A DNA stretch of 64,000 bases from Catalinimonas alkaloidigena (GTDB lineage Bacteria; Bacteroidota; Bacteroidia; Cytophagales; Flexibacteraceae). Positions 34,139 through 43,049 of this stretch are shown here, piece by piece (within the stretch, counting starts at the first letter, position 1; every line of letters begins with the position of its first letter). Made by a program: the position numbers and the translations under genes. The notes under the pieces were generated by a model. It did not search any database, was not told the origin of the DNA, and was given only the letters and a program-made list of their open reading frames with translations. The DNA lies in the NCBI RefSeq assembly GCF_900100765.1, contig NZ_FNFO01000003.1:186001-250000 (forward strand), in the 5' to 3' direction.

Positions 34139-36178
34139 TTACTTGCTTTCTACGTTGACGGCATTGCCCGAAAAAGCATTGCCGCTTTCGGTCAGGGTGC
34201 CGCCGCTGTAAACGTACACGCCGTAGTTGCGGCTGTTGCGGATGGTGCTGTTGGTCAGCTTTAACCGCCCGTTGCCGCTGACCGTGATGATCGACTCTTT
34301 GTTACCGGTATAGTAATAGCCGGAGCCACCGTATTCCGCCACAATGTGCTGCAACTCGTTATGGGTATTGTTGGTGTCGAAGTAAAGCGCCGACCAGGCC
34401 CCTTTGGCGGGACTCACGCCCACAAACTGAATTTTCTCCTGGGCAGTACCAATTGCTTTAAAGGCTCCTTTTTCGACCCATATGCCCGAATTTTCGTCAG
34501 CAAAACTCAGGATGGCGCCGGGGCGCACTTCAATCACCACATCGGTGGCGTTGATCTTGTGCGTGCCCACCATGCGGAACGGCACGTCGAGCTTTTGCCA
34601 GGTAGCGCTTTTGTCGATGTCTTCCCGGTTGTCGGCTTCCACAAACTGTAGCCCGTTGGGTGCGCTGTCGCCGCTGTAGTCGCTGGCCGCATCGAGCATG
34701 CCCAGGCTGTTGGAGTTGAGGTAGAGGGGCGCGCCCTCGTTGCCTTCGAAGGTATTATTGCCAAACGCCTCCAGTTCGCCTTCTTCAAAAACGTACAGGC
34801 CGTAATTTTTGCTGTAGCCGATGGTCGAGTTCGTGATCGTCAGCCGAGCGTCTTTGTCGACCGTTACACTGGATTCCCGGTTGCCCGTGTAGTAATACCC
34901 CGATCCGCCGTAGGCTACGGTTACGTAGCTTAATTCGTTGTTGGCGTTGCTTGTGCTGAAGTACAGCGCCGACCAGGCGCCGGGGCTTTCGACAGCTCCG
35001 GTAAAGACGATCGGTGCGGCGGCAGTGCCCACTGCTTTCAGGGCGCCTTTGTCTACCCAGATTCCCGCGTCGTCGCCTTCGAACTGGATGCGGGCACCCG
35101 CCTCTACGGTCACCACCACCGACGCATCGGTCGTTTTCGCAGTGCCTGCAATACGAAACGGCACGTTGAGCGCCGGCCACGTCGCCGATTTTTCCACGTT
35201 GCTGGCGGCCACTTGCAAAAACTGCTTGCCGTTGGCATTGCCTTCGCCGGCGTAATCCGAGGCTTTGTCCATCCACGCCATCTGGCTGGCGTGCAGGTAA
35301 GCTGCCGGGCCTTCGTTGCCCAGGAATTGATTGTCTTCCAGCATGACGCTGACCGCCTCATCGTAGAGGTAGAGGCCATAATTTTGGCTGTTGAGGAAGG
35401 TGCAGTGTTTGATGTCGGCGCGGGCCGCGTCACCCACAATCACCATTGCTTCCTGGTTGCCCAGGTAATATTCCTGGAACCCGCCGTACTCGAGGGTGAC
35501 GTACTCCAGCTTGTTGGCCGGATTGTTAGAGTCGAACAGGATCGACGACCAGCTTCCGGGGCTCGCCGACGTTCCTTTGAACACGATGGGCTTGGTGGCA
35601 TTGCCCACGGCCGATAGCGATCCGGTCTCTTTGGTGGCGAAACCTGACTCGGGCTGGAACTGAATGACCACCCCCGGCTCGACGGTCAGGGCGGCCGACA
35701 CGTAAATATCGCCGTCTACAATGCAGTCAGGCGTGTTGGGATCGGAAAATAAGTCTTTGATGACCAGGTCGCTTTCGATGCGCTGGTCAATCAACAACGC
35801 TTCCACGTCGGTCACCGTAACAACGACGTCATCGGTCACTTCCGGGTGAACCCCGTCGCTCACGGCCAGTTGAATGGTGTAGTCGCCGGTAGCGTCGGCC
35901 ACCAGTTTCGCCTTCACTTTGGTGGCATCGCTGAGGGTGGGGTTACTGCCCGACGGAGACGATTTCACGGTCCACTGGTAGGTCAGCTGATTGGTGTCGG
36001 GATCGTAAGAGCCGCTGCCGTCCAGCACAATGTCGGCGCTGATCGGCGCGGTAAAATCGTCGCCTGCATCGGCCACCGGCGGGCGACCCGGCTTGGGTTC
36101 TTCGGTTGTTTTCTTTTCGCACGCGTTGAACAGCACCAGGCCGATCAACAGTCCACATAGCGTTAGCTGTCTCATCAT
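34139..36178 (-). CDS. Surface lipoprotein: PKD domain plus three tandem beta-helix repeats
   Basis: 679 residues. Lipoprotein signal LIGLVLFNAC (Cys 20) sends it to the outer envelope. Residues 35-125 are a PKD domain (PPVADAGDDFTAPISADIVL; DGVHPEVTDDVVVTV). The rest holds three copies of a repeat of about 165 residues, each with a strand run W-S-x-I/L...N-x-L-x-x-V...YGG, then YY-x-GN, then a K/R-NYG-L/V-Y-V/L block (SQNYGLYLYDE, SKNYGLYVFEE, SRNYGVYVYSG). This is a right-handed parallel beta-helix-like array, a common fold of polysaccharide-binding or lyase proteins. No catalytic residues are visible, so binding or adhesion is likely. It has a terminator and a long leader. Confidence 0.85.
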   Translation of the reverse strand: MMRQLTLCGLLIGLVLFNACEKKTTEEPKPGRPPVADAGDDFTAPISADIVLDGSGSYDPDTNQLTYQWTVKSSPSGSNPTLSDATKVKAKLVADATGDYTIQLAVSDGVHPEVTDDVVVTVTDVEALLIDQRIESDLVIKDLFSDPNTPDCIVDGDIYVSAALTVEPGVVIQFQPESGFATKETGSLSAVGNATKPIVFKGTSASPGSWSSILFDSNNPANKLEYVTLEYGGFQEYYLGNQEAMVIVGDAARADIKHCTFLNSQNYGLYLYDEAVSVMLEDNQFLGNEGPAAYLHASQMAWMDKASDYAGEGNANGKQFLQVAASNVEKSATWPALNVPFRIAGTAKTTDASVVVTVEAGARIQFEGDDAGIWVDKGALKAVGTAAAPIVFTGAVESPGAWSALYFSTSNANNELSYVTVAYGGSGYYYTGNRESSVTVDKDARLTITNSTIGYSKNYGLYVFEEGELEAFGNNTFEGNEGAPLYLNSNSLGMLDAASDYSGDSAPNGLQFVEADNREDIDKSATWQKLDVPFRMVGTHKINATDVVIEVRPGAILSFADENSGIWVEKGAFKAIGTAQEKIQFVGVSPAKGAWSALYFDTNNTHNELQHIVAEYGGSGYYYTGNKESIITVSGNGRLKLTNSTIRNSRNYGVYVYSGGTLTESGNAFSGNAVNVESK

Positions 36179-36312
36179 AAGAGGGGGTTGGAAGTTGGAA
36201 TAAGTAAATAGAAAATGACTGGATCGGCACGCGACGAACGTGTCGGGAGAATCGACTCTGCGAGAGCCGTAATCCAGCGATTAAACATTATTTACAGACC
36301 CCTTTAGGGCCT

Positions 36313-36367
36313 TACTCACTCGCTAGAAAGGAGTGAACTGCCTTCTGAAGAAGGCGTCGAGTGAGTA
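36313..36367 (-). other. Nested hairpin in the lipoprotein leader
   Basis: TACTCACTCG (36313-36322) and CGAGTGAGTA (36358-36367) are perfect inverted repeats enclosing GCCTTC-tgaa-GAAGGC (36340-36355). There is no T-tract directly after it on the minus strand, so a simple terminator is less likely than a structured leader. Confidence 0.6.
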
Positions 36368-36419
36368 TAGGGCGATGAGTGGACGGGTAGTGGACTGCAA
36401 TTCACTGCGCCGTACGTTG

Positions 36420-36427
36420 CGAAAGTA
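36420..36427 (-). promoter_or_regulatory. Candidate -7 element upstream of the lipoprotein gene
   Basis: Minus-strand TACTTTCG, 7 of 8 to TAnnTTTG, with a TTG 18 bp further upstream (the usual spacing is 19-21). Confidence 0.4.
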
Positions 36428-36517
36428 ACAACACCACTTAGAAAGCAAAAACATTTACACGGAAAATTCCTCTTTTCGGGCGAAAAGGCGTAGAACTACG
36501 CATCCCCAAAAGCGGCG

Positions 36518-38254
36518 CTATGGATGCAACAGCCGGTAGACCGGGTAACGCCGGTACGAGGGCTCAAAGTAGGGCGAGGCGCGATAGAAAAAATCCAGTT
36601 GTGCACGGTGGTCTTGTGCAAAGGCAGCGTCCGCCTCTTTTTTCGCTTCGTACGCACGCCGGAGTGCCGGGTCGTCGGCCAGCAATTGTTCGGCAATCTC
36701 TTCGAACACATAATCCGAAAAGCCCTCTTTCTGCTGCAACACGCTGTCGAAAAAATTCCAGCTAAAGAACGAGTCAGGACCTTGCGGTTCGAGGGTTTCT
36801 ACCGCAAAGCGGTTGCCCGGCTGGTCCAGCACCAACAGGTAGTCGCCTGCGTACACGGGCAACGTTTGTGTTTCGGTGCGCACTTCCGTGTTGTGATGCA
36901 GGTAATGTCCCTCGAACGGGCGCGGCAACGTCTCGAACGCGTCGAGGTAGTACACGTCCACCGCCAGCGTTGTGTCCCGCTCGAACCGTTGCAGGCGGAT
37001 CTGGTTGCGTTCCAGGCGTTCCACCACGTCCCACCAAGCCTGCGGAATTACGTACGCGTAGGGCTTTTGTACCATCACGCTCGGCACGTAGTAGTTGTAA
37101 AACGGAATGGTGTCTTCGTAGGGGCGGTTGCGGTCGTACGTCAGGCGCGGCAGGCCGCTGATGCGACTCGTGACCATCTCGCCCACGTAACCCTGAAAAC
37201 GCAGCGGTCGGTACTGCGACGTATCGGGTTCCCAGCGCAACGCAAACTCGGACTGTTGCTGGACACGCGCGTCGGTTTCCTGCCGGATCTGCCGGATACG
37301 ACGGGCATCGCGGTGCACCAGTTCCAGCGTCGCTACCATGTACTCGTACGTCCCTGTCACCCGTTGGGCGTAGGGCTTCAGCATGTGCGACTCGGTCATG
37401 AAACTCAGCGTCCCGAACAGGGCCGTATAGCCGGTCGAGTAACGCGGCAGGTCCGGAAACTGCACGATCTGGTCAACAGGTCCCGGGCCGAAGTGGTTGA
37501 CGTAGGGCGTCAGCGGAAAGCCCCGGTCGGTCATCGACCGGTTCAGGTCCGGCTCGAATACCTCGTCGAGGTACTGGCCCATCGCGCCCCCCAGCTTGTC
37601 TTTCTGCGTCGCGATGTAGGTCATCACGTACGGATAGTCGGCGCCGTTGCTCACGTGGTTTTCCAGGTAAACGTCGGGTTGCCAGGCGTGATAGATTTCA
37701 TGAAACGTGCGCGCGTTCCGCGAATCGGTTTTGATGAAATCGCGGTTTAGGTCCAGGTTGCGGGCATTTCCCCGAAAGCCGTACGCTTCCGGGCCATTCT
37801 GGTTGGCGCGGCTGTAGCTACCCCGGTTCAGCGCACCATCCACGTTATAGACGGGAATGACAGCCACGACGACGTTGTCGAGCAGGCGACGCAACGATTT
37901 CTGCCGGATGAAGTCACGCATCAACATCAAGCTGGCGTCGATGCCGTCGGGTTCGCCCGGATGGATGCCGTTGTTGATCAGCCAGATTACCTTTCCCTGG
38001 TCTTTCAGGCGCGCGGGGTCGAACTCGCCGCTCTGCGAGTACACAATCAGGTGCAGCGGCTTGCCGATGTCGGTCGTGCCGTATTCCAGTACCTGAATAC
38101 GCGGCGACGCGTCGGCCAGCGTCCGGGCAAATTGAATCGCTTCCTCGTAGGTTGCCGTCTGGTTGCCGTTGCCCCGTTCGTAGGGCGTTTGCAGGGATTG
38201 TGCCATGGCCGTAGAAAAGAGCAGGAAACCGAAGAGGAACGTACGCAGGATCAT
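36518..38254 (-). CDS. Secreted M14-family zinc carboxypeptidase
   Basis: 578 residues from the ATG at 38254, which begins a signal peptide (LRTFLFGFLLFSTAMAQ). M14 motifs: zinc ligands H98 and E101 in NNGIHPGEPDG, GNARNLDLNRDF with the substrate-binding N/R residues (163-173), and the third zinc ligand H200 in DVYLENHVSNGADY. The N-terminal half is the catalytic domain and the C-terminal part a beta-rich extension. Family role: removal of C-terminal residues from peptides, here in the periplasm or outside the cell. A 7-of-8 match to the -7 element (TATCTTCG) ends 5 nt before the ATG. Separate transcript from the sensor operon upstream. Confidence 0.88.
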   Translation of the reverse strand: MILRTFLFGFLLFSTAMAQSLQTPYERGNGNQTATYEEAIQFARTLADASPRIQVLEYGTTDIGKPLHLIVYSQSGEFDPARLKDQGKVIWLINNGIHPGEPDGIDASLMLMRDFIRQKSLRRLLDNVVVAVIPVYNVDGALNRGSYSRANQNGPEAYGFRGNARNLDLNRDFIKTDSRNARTFHEIYHAWQPDVYLENHVSNGADYPYVMTYIATQKDKLGGAMGQYLDEVFEPDLNRSMTDRGFPLTPYVNHFGPGPVDQIVQFPDLPRYSTGYTALFGTLSFMTESHMLKPYAQRVTGTYEYMVATLELVHRDARRIRQIRQETDARVQQQSEFALRWEPDTSQYRPLRFQGYVGEMVTSRISGLPRLTYDRNRPYEDTIPFYNYYVPSVMVQKPYAYVIPQAWWDVVERLERNQIRLQRFERDTTLAVDVYYLDAFETLPRPFEGHYLHHNTEVRTETQTLPVYAGDYLLVLDQPGNRFAVETLEPQGPDSFFSWNFFDSVLQQKEGFSDYVFEEIAEQLLADDPALRRAYEAKKEADAAFAQDHRAQLDFFYRASPYFEPSYRRYPVYRLLHP

Positions 38255-38385
38255 AAGAGCGAAGATAACGCACCTCACGTGAGTTATCGCCTTGCAGGTG
38301 AGAAAGTTGCCGATTCAACGGCCCACCGGAGGAAACGCCTGATGAATCCCCCCACCGCGACATCACAACCTCTTCCCTTCACGAT

Positions 38386-39153
38386 TTACCGATCCAGCCA
38401 TTCGCGGAACAGCGGCGCTTTGTCGCGACTTACCATCACCTCGCGGTCGGTGGCGGGCGTCAGGTAAACTTTCAGCTTGCCGTTGAAGTAAGTGTGAATG
38501 CTCTCCAGGGCATTGACGCGGGCCATAAACTGCCGGTTCAGCCGGAAAAAGAGGTTAGGGTCCAGGAACTTTTCCAGGTCGTCGAGGGTGTAGTCGATGG
38601 CGTATTTGCGGCCGGTATTCGTGTAGAGCACCACCACTTTTTCTTCGGACGTGAAGTAGGCGATTTCCTCCTGACTCACCGACAGCAGACGCTCGCCCAG
38701 CTTGACCAGGAAGCGATTTTTGTACGTAGTCTGCCCGGCCCCGGTCTGCAACGTTTGCAACAGCGCCTTCACATCGAACGAGGGCGCGGCGGCGTAGTGC
38801 TGCCGAAACTTTTCCAGGCTCCGCGCCAAGGCTTCGGCCGACACGGGCTTGAGCAAGTAGTCGACGCTGTGGACCTGAAACGCGCGGAGGGCGTATTCGT
38901 CGAAGGCCGTGGTGAAAATCACCGGATAAGGCACCGGCACCTGTTCGAAAATCTCGAACGAAAGTCCGTCGGCCAGCTGAATGTCGAACAACAGCAGATC
39001 GACTGGCGGATGCTGCGGATGCTTCAGCCACGCTACAGTTCCCTCGACGCTGTCGAGCACCTCCACCACTTCGGCCGAGGACGCCACTTCCGACAGCAGC
39101 GTTTGCAAGCGACGGGCCGCCGGGGCCTCGTCTTCGACGATCAACAGTTTCAT
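38386..39153 (-). CDS. LytTR-type response regulator
   Basis: 255 residues. Receiver domain 1-120 with phosphoacceptor D57 (LLLFDIQLADG), acidic pair E7/D8 (IVEDEAPAARR) and K102 (YLLKPVS). LytTR DNA-binding domain 140-255 (FLVKLGERLLSVSQEEIAYF; FFRLNRQFMARVNALESIHT). Known members bind direct-repeat targets as dimers. Its start overlaps the sensor kinase stop by 4 nt, so it is the cognate regulator of that kinase and the last gene of the DUF2141-kinase-regulator operon. Confidence 0.95.
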   Translation of the reverse strand: MKLLIVEDEAPAARRLQTLLSEVASSAEVVEVLDSVEGTVAWLKHPQHPPVDLLLFDIQLADGLSFEIFEQVPVPYPVIFTTAFDEYALRAFQVHSVDYLLKPVSAEALARSLEKFRQHYAAAPSFDVKALLQTLQTGAGQTTYKNRFLVKLGERLLSVSQEEIAYFTSEEKVVVLYTNTGRKYAIDYTLDDLEKFLDPNLFFRLNRQFMARVNALESIHTYFNGKLKVYLTPATDREVMVSRDKAPLFREWLDR

Positions 39154-40211
39154 GCGTAAGGATGAGCGCGTTCGGCCGGTTGCACCACCCGCAGCAACGG
39201 CAGGCGCACGATAAATTCCCGGTCGGTCTCCTGAAGGATTAGTTCCTGATTCGTTAAAAAGCGGTAGCGTGTGCGGATGTTGGCCAGCCCTACGCCGGTC
39301 GACTCTTCGGGGCGCACGGGTTTCCGCTGAAGCGTGTTGCGCACCACCAAGGCGTCGCCTTCCACGCCGATGTGCAAGTAGAGCGGACGCTGCCGGGAGA
39401 CGATGTTGTGCTTGACGGCATTTTCGACCAGCATCTGCACCACGATGGGCGGCACCGAAGCCGCGCGCTGTTCTTCGTCAGGCACCGCCACGTCGACCCG
39501 CAGGCTCTCGGCGAAGCGAATGCGCAACAGAAACAGGTAAGCGTTGACAAAATTCAGTTCGGTAGCCAGCAGCACCACTTCCTGCGTCCGGTTTTGCAAC
39601 AGATAGCGGTATACTTCCGAGAGCTTCTCGACAAACTGCACGGACAAGGCCGGATCTTCGGGAATGAGCGTAGCCAGGGTGTTCAGGCTGTTGAACAGAA
39701 AATGGGGGCTGACCTGGGTCTTGAGCGATTCCAGTTGCGACTGAACCGTCTGCCGTTTCAACTGCTCGCTTTCCACCACCGACAGTTTCCAGCGTTGAAA
39801 AAAATACGTCGCCTCGAAAATGGACGTAACGGCCGTCGTGATGATGAGCGTAAAGACCACACTCTCGAGGCCGGGCAGCTCGGGCGGTACCTGAAACACG
39901 ACCCGGACCAGAATCGGGTAGAGCAGCACGTAGCCACCCACCGTGTAGGCGGTGCAGGCCAGGATCTGAAACAGCAGCCGCTGCGGTGTCTGTTGAATGG
40001 AAGGAAAACGTGCACGCAGGGCGTCGACGATCCGGCCGTTGCCGATCCAGCCAAAGGCGGTGAACAGCGTGAAGATCACCATCATGGACAGCATGCTCGA
40101 CCAGGACAGCGACCGCCCGCCGAAAATCAGCGACAGCACCATGCCCAGCACCGGAATACCGATCCACTCGACCCGCCGGTCCTGGGACGTGCGACGTTTC
40201 GATGCAATCAT
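39150..40211 (-). CDS. LytS-type membrane sensor histidine kinase
   Basis: 353 residues from the ATG at 40211. Four membrane segments in the first 140 residues (WIGIPVLGMVLSLIFG; MLSMMVIFTLFTAFGWIG; ILACTAYTVGGYVLLYPILV; VVFTLIITTAVTSIFEATYF), no periplasmic domain, then the His_kinase dimerisation motif QVSPHFLFNSLNTLATLIPE (H170) and the ATPase N-box VQMLVENAVKHNIV and G-box GVGLANIRTRY. It partners the LytTR regulator that overlaps its end. Its start overlaps the DUF2141 stop by 4 nt. The signal sensed is unknown. Confidence 0.95.
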   Translation of the reverse strand: MIASKRRTSQDRRVEWIGIPVLGMVLSLIFGGRSLSWSSMLSMMVIFTLFTAFGWIGNGRIVDALRARFPSIQQTPQRLLFQILACTAYTVGGYVLLYPILVRVVFQVPPELPGLESVVFTLIITTAVTSIFEATYFFQRWKLSVVESEQLKRQTVQSQLESLKTQVSPHFLFNSLNTLATLIPEDPALSVQFVEKLSEVYRYLLQNRTQEVVLLATELNFVNAYLFLLRIRFAESLRVDVAVPDEEQRAASVPPIVVQMLVENAVKHNIVSRQRPLYLHIGVEGDALVVRNTLQRKPVRPEESTGVGLANIRTRYRFLTNQELILQETDREFIVRLPLLRVVQPAERAHPYA

Positions 40212-40633
40212 TGAATTTGCACGGAGACGGTTTGTGCGGCGTCGCCATGCGTAAAGGTACATTCCCCGAAATCGGGCGGCCCGAAGCGGATCTTCGGATT
40301 GTTCGAGAAGCCGTACCCCTCTTTGGGGATGCCCATCATGTTGGTATCCAATTCGCCGTTGTCGTTTTCGTCGTGGAAGAGCGTGACGGCGTAGGTGCCG
40401 GCTGGTAACCCGCCCAGGTCCACCACAGCCGGGTTTCCCTTAACGGGAGCAATCAGCTTTTTGTAGGCCGCGTCGGCCTCGCGAAAGCCTTCTGGTTTAT
40501 TGTACAGGGCGATGTAGAGCGCACCCGTTTCCTGTTTCAATCCTTTCACTTCCAGCGTCAGGGTGCCTTGCGCCCGCGCCATGCCGACCTGCAACACAAT
40601 GCCGGTCAGGAGGAGGTATTTCCAATAGTTCAT
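40208..40633 (-). CDS. DUF2141 exported protein
   Basis: 141 residues from the ATG at 40633, which begins a signal peptide (LLLTGIVLQVGMARAQG); the open frame upstream is not needed. Beta-rich DUF2141 pattern: LTLEVKGLKQETGALYIALY, GGLPAGTYAVTLFHDENDNG, GFSNNPKIRFGPPDFGECTF. The DENDNGELDTN loop looks able to bind calcium, by analogy only. It is the first gene of the overlapping three-gene operon with the sensor kinase and response regulator, which suggests a periplasmic accessory to that sensor. Confidence 0.85.
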   Translation of the reverse strand: MNYWKYLLLTGIVLQVGMARAQGTLTLEVKGLKQETGALYIALYNKPEGFREADAAYKKLIAPVKGNPAVVDLGGLPAGTYAVTLFHDENDNGELDTNMMGIPKEGYGFSNNPKIRFGPPDFGECTFTHGDAAQTVSVQIQ

Positions 40634-40840
40634 GAAGCTAAAACCCGCACACGCGTAGTTGGTTGACAAACAAACTTGATTTTTTAGGACGAGCGCCCCG
40701 GCCACCCGCCTGCTCAACCGTCCGATTTCCTTACCCAAAGGTCGGAAGCGAAGGCCGAACGGTGGGGCTTTGCGGAAATTTAACACATCACTTCCCACAT
40801 TTTTCTTATTTTACCTTCTCAAATCACTCGCCTTTCTGTC

Positions 40841-41635
40841 ATGCTCCGGCTCTCTACTCCCTACGCCTTCCGTCTGTTTGTCAGGACTTTGTTGCTGTGG
40901 TGTCTCCTGGTGGGGTGCGCCCTCGGCCCATTACGCGCCCAGGAGTTGCAGCTGGAGCGCCGCGCCATTGAACAAGACTTCATGATGGACGGCAAGCCGA
41001 CCACGGCCCTCGTGGCGCGGGTGGAGGGCGATTACGATCAACTGCGCAAAATCTGGTCGGATTACACCCGTAAGAAGCTGGACATCAAATTGCAGAAGAA
41101 GGGCAATCTGTTGCAAGCCGAAAAGATCAACCTCTACGCCGTCACCGACAAGCGGGGCGATCTGCTCAGCGTGGTGTACAATGACGAAGGGCAGGCGCAA
41201 CTGGCCGTGGCTTACGCCATCGGGTACGACATTTTCCTGAACAGCCGCGAGTATCCGCAGGAATTTTTTCAGTTCGAAGAGGTCGTCAACCGTTTCCTCG
41301 ACGTCTATTACCGGCAGTATTACGAGAATCTGGTGAAAGAAAAGACGAGTTTGCTGAAAGACACCCGCAAACAGATCCGCAAAGCCGAACAGGGAGCCCG
41401 GTCGCTGGAAAAAGACAACCGCAAAAGTGAACGCACCTTTGCCAAAGCGCTGAAAAAAGACCCCAACGCCGAGCGCAATCCGGAGTCGCTCGCCAAAACG
41501 GAAGGCAACCTGCGCGAGATCGAGCGCCTGCGCGAACTCCGCAGTACCCTGGAAAACGAAGCCGAAGTGTACGAAGAGGAACTGCAACGGGCCAAGCTGC
41601 AATTGATCGACATCCGCTCGCGCTCAGGCAATTAA
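40841..41635 (+). CDS. Secreted coiled-coil protein of unknown function
   Basis: 264 residues. N-terminal signal-like segment (FVRTLLLWCLLVGCALGPLR AQ, cleavage near residue 33). The middle (about 45-160) is alpha/beta with YDQLRKIWSDYTRKKLDIKL and AVAYAIGYDIFLNSREYPQE. Residues 160-260 are Lys/Glu-rich helical coiled coil (TSLLKDTRKQIRKAEQGARS; AEVYEEELQRAKLQLIDIRS). No known domain. It is 35 bp upstream of an M23 endopeptidase lipoprotein gene on the same strand; coiled-coil partners (EnvC/FtsEX-type) often control M23 enzymes, so a regulatory role is a guess. Confidence 0.6.
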   Translation: MLRLSTPYAFRLFVRTLLLWCLLVGCALGPLRAQELQLERRAIEQDFMMDGKPTTALVARVEGDYDQLRKIWSDYTRKKLDIKLQKKGNLLQAEKINLYAVTDKRGDLLSVVYNDEGQAQLAVAYAIGYDIFLNSREYPQEFFQFEEVVNRFLDVYYRQYYENLVKEKTSLLKDTRKQIRKAEQGARSLEKDNRKSERTFAKALKKDPNAERNPESLAKTEGNLREIERLRELRSTLENEAEVYEEELQRAKLQLIDIRSRSGN

Positions 41636-41670
41636 GGGAACTTTAGCCCCGTTTTTACGGTACTACTTCC

Positions 41671-42990
41671 GTGAAACGAATGGTATTTTTTTGCTTCCTG
41701 ACCCTCTGGCTCGCGGGGTGTGGAGGCGCTCCGCTCCGCCGGGTTTTGCAACCCGCCACCCCTTACGAAAAATACGCCCGCGCCCTGCAACAGGTGCAGC
41801 TCGACGAAACCGCCCTGGGACAAGCCTGGCTAGCGGCCGGCGAACGTGCCTTGCGGGACTCGCTGGAAATCGACCTTCCTTACCGGGAGTCGGGTTACTT
41901 TCCGGCCAACGAAGCCGTGGCACTCAGCTACCGGGTGGCGCTACCCGAAGGCCAAAAGCTGCGGGTAAAAGTAGAAACCGAAGCAAATCAACCGCTGGAC
42001 GTGTTTGTCGACCTTTTCCGGCAGGAGGACCAGAAGGCGAAGCCCCTCGTCTCGGCCGACTCCTCGCTGACCTTCGAATACGAAGTCGACGAAACCGGTG
42101 CGTACCTGATCCGCGTGCAGCCCGAGCTGCTGCGCAGCGGTCGCTACGACATCTACATCACGCAACAACCGGTCTTGTCTTTTCCGGTCGAAGGCGGCTC
42201 GAACCGCAGTGTGCAGAGCTTTTGGGGTGCGGCGCGCGACGGCGGCGGACGGCGCCACGAAGGCATCGATATTTTTGCCAAACGGGGCACGCCGGCACTG
42301 GCGGCCGTCAACGGCCGGGTAAGTCGCGTCGGCACAACGCGGCTGGGCGGCAAAGTGGTCTGGATCACCGACCTGGAACGGGGACAAAGCCTTTATTACG
42401 CGCACCTCGACAGCCAGCTGGTGCAGATAGGGCAGCGCGTCACGCCCGGCGATACGGTAGGGCTCGTCGGCAACACCGGCAACGCGCGCACCACACCGCC
42501 ACACCTGCATTTCGGCATCTACCGGTTCGGGCAGGGCGCGATTGATCCGTACGCCTTTGTCCAGCAGTTTCCGCAGGAGACCATCGCCCCTGCCACGACG
42601 CCCACCGTGCCGCTCGCGTGGCAACGCACCGGTCGCCAGTCGGTCAACCTTCGCACCGGCCCCGGCACCGACCATACCGTGATCCGTACCTGCACACCGC
42701 ACACGCCCCTGCAAGTGCTGGCAGCGACCGGCGACTGGGAACGCATTCGCCTGCCCGACGGCACCGAAGGCTATCTTTTTCACACGCTGGTTGAACCCCT
42801 CACCCGCCCCATCCGGCAATGGGTTACGTCCGACGCTTCCCGGCCGTTGCTGGATACGCCGCGACCGGACGCGCCGCTGATCCAATACCTCCCGACCGAA
42901 ACTTCGGTCGCCATCCTGGCAGAATTCAATGATTTCGCCCTGGCCGACGTCGCCGGGCAATGGGGATGGGTGCAGCAACCCAAAAGCTGA
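41671..42990 (+). CDS. M23 (LytM) peptidoglycan endopeptidase lipoprotein with SH3b-like domains
   Basis: 439 residues. A GTG at 41671 or the ATG at 41680 opens the frame; both give a lipoprotein signal ending LAGC (Cys 17 with the GTG start). Residues 60-165 are beta-rich with no named domain. M23 catalytic region: H196 and D200 (RRHEGIDIFAK), GHNTGN-like GLVGNTGN, and H278/H280 (PPHLHFGIYRFG), which keeps all zinc and catalytic positions. C-terminal SH3b-like repeats (SVNLRTGPGTDHTVIRTCTP; then SRPLLDTPRPDAPLIQYLPT) probably bind the cell wall. It should cut peptidoglycan cross-links at the cell surface. Confidence 0.92.
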   Translation: MKRMVFFCFLTLWLAGCGGAPLRRVLQPATPYEKYARALQQVQLDETALGQAWLAAGERALRDSLEIDLPYRESGYFPANEAVALSYRVALPEGQKLRVKVETEANQPLDVFVDLFRQEDQKAKPLVSADSSLTFEYEVDETGAYLIRVQPELLRSGRYDIYITQQPVLSFPVEGGSNRSVQSFWGAARDGGGRRHEGIDIFAKRGTPALAAVNGRVSRVGTTRLGGKVVWITDLERGQSLYYAHLDSQLVQIGQRVTPGDTVGLVGNTGNARTTPPHLHFGIYRFGQGAIDPYAFVQQFPQETIAPATTPTVPLAWQRTGRQSVNLRTGPGTDHTVIRTCTPHTPLQVLAATGDWERIRLPDGTEGYLFHTLVEPLTRPIRQWVTSDASRPLLDTPRPDAPLIQYLPTETSVAILAEFNDFALADVAGQWGWVQQPKS

Positions 42991-43015
42991 AACCCTTTTT
43001 CTTTCGCTTACGTAT

Positions 43016-43045
43016 TTGCAACCACGTTGCAAGTAGTTACCTTTG
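43016..43045 (+). promoter_or_regulatory. Full -33/-7 promoter of the lipoprotein-MerC pair
   Basis: TTG (43016-43018), exactly 19 bp, then TACCTTTG (43038-43045), a complete match to the Bacteroidota consensus. The ATG is only 4 nt further on (43050), so a leaderless transcript is likely. Confidence 0.75.
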
Positions 43046-43049
43046 CTGT

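Larger units (their letters stand above)
36179..36517. other. Long structured leader/intergenic region
   Basis: No gene. It contains a strong nested hairpin (36313-36367) and, further from the lipoprotein ATG, a candidate minus-strand promoter (36420-36427). If that promoter is used, the lipoprotein mRNA has a leader of about 235 nt with this hairpin inside it. Confidence 0.5.

Noticed and set aside
36524-37750. 408-residue plus-strand open frame
   Set aside because: Antisense shadow of the M14 carboxypeptidase gene.
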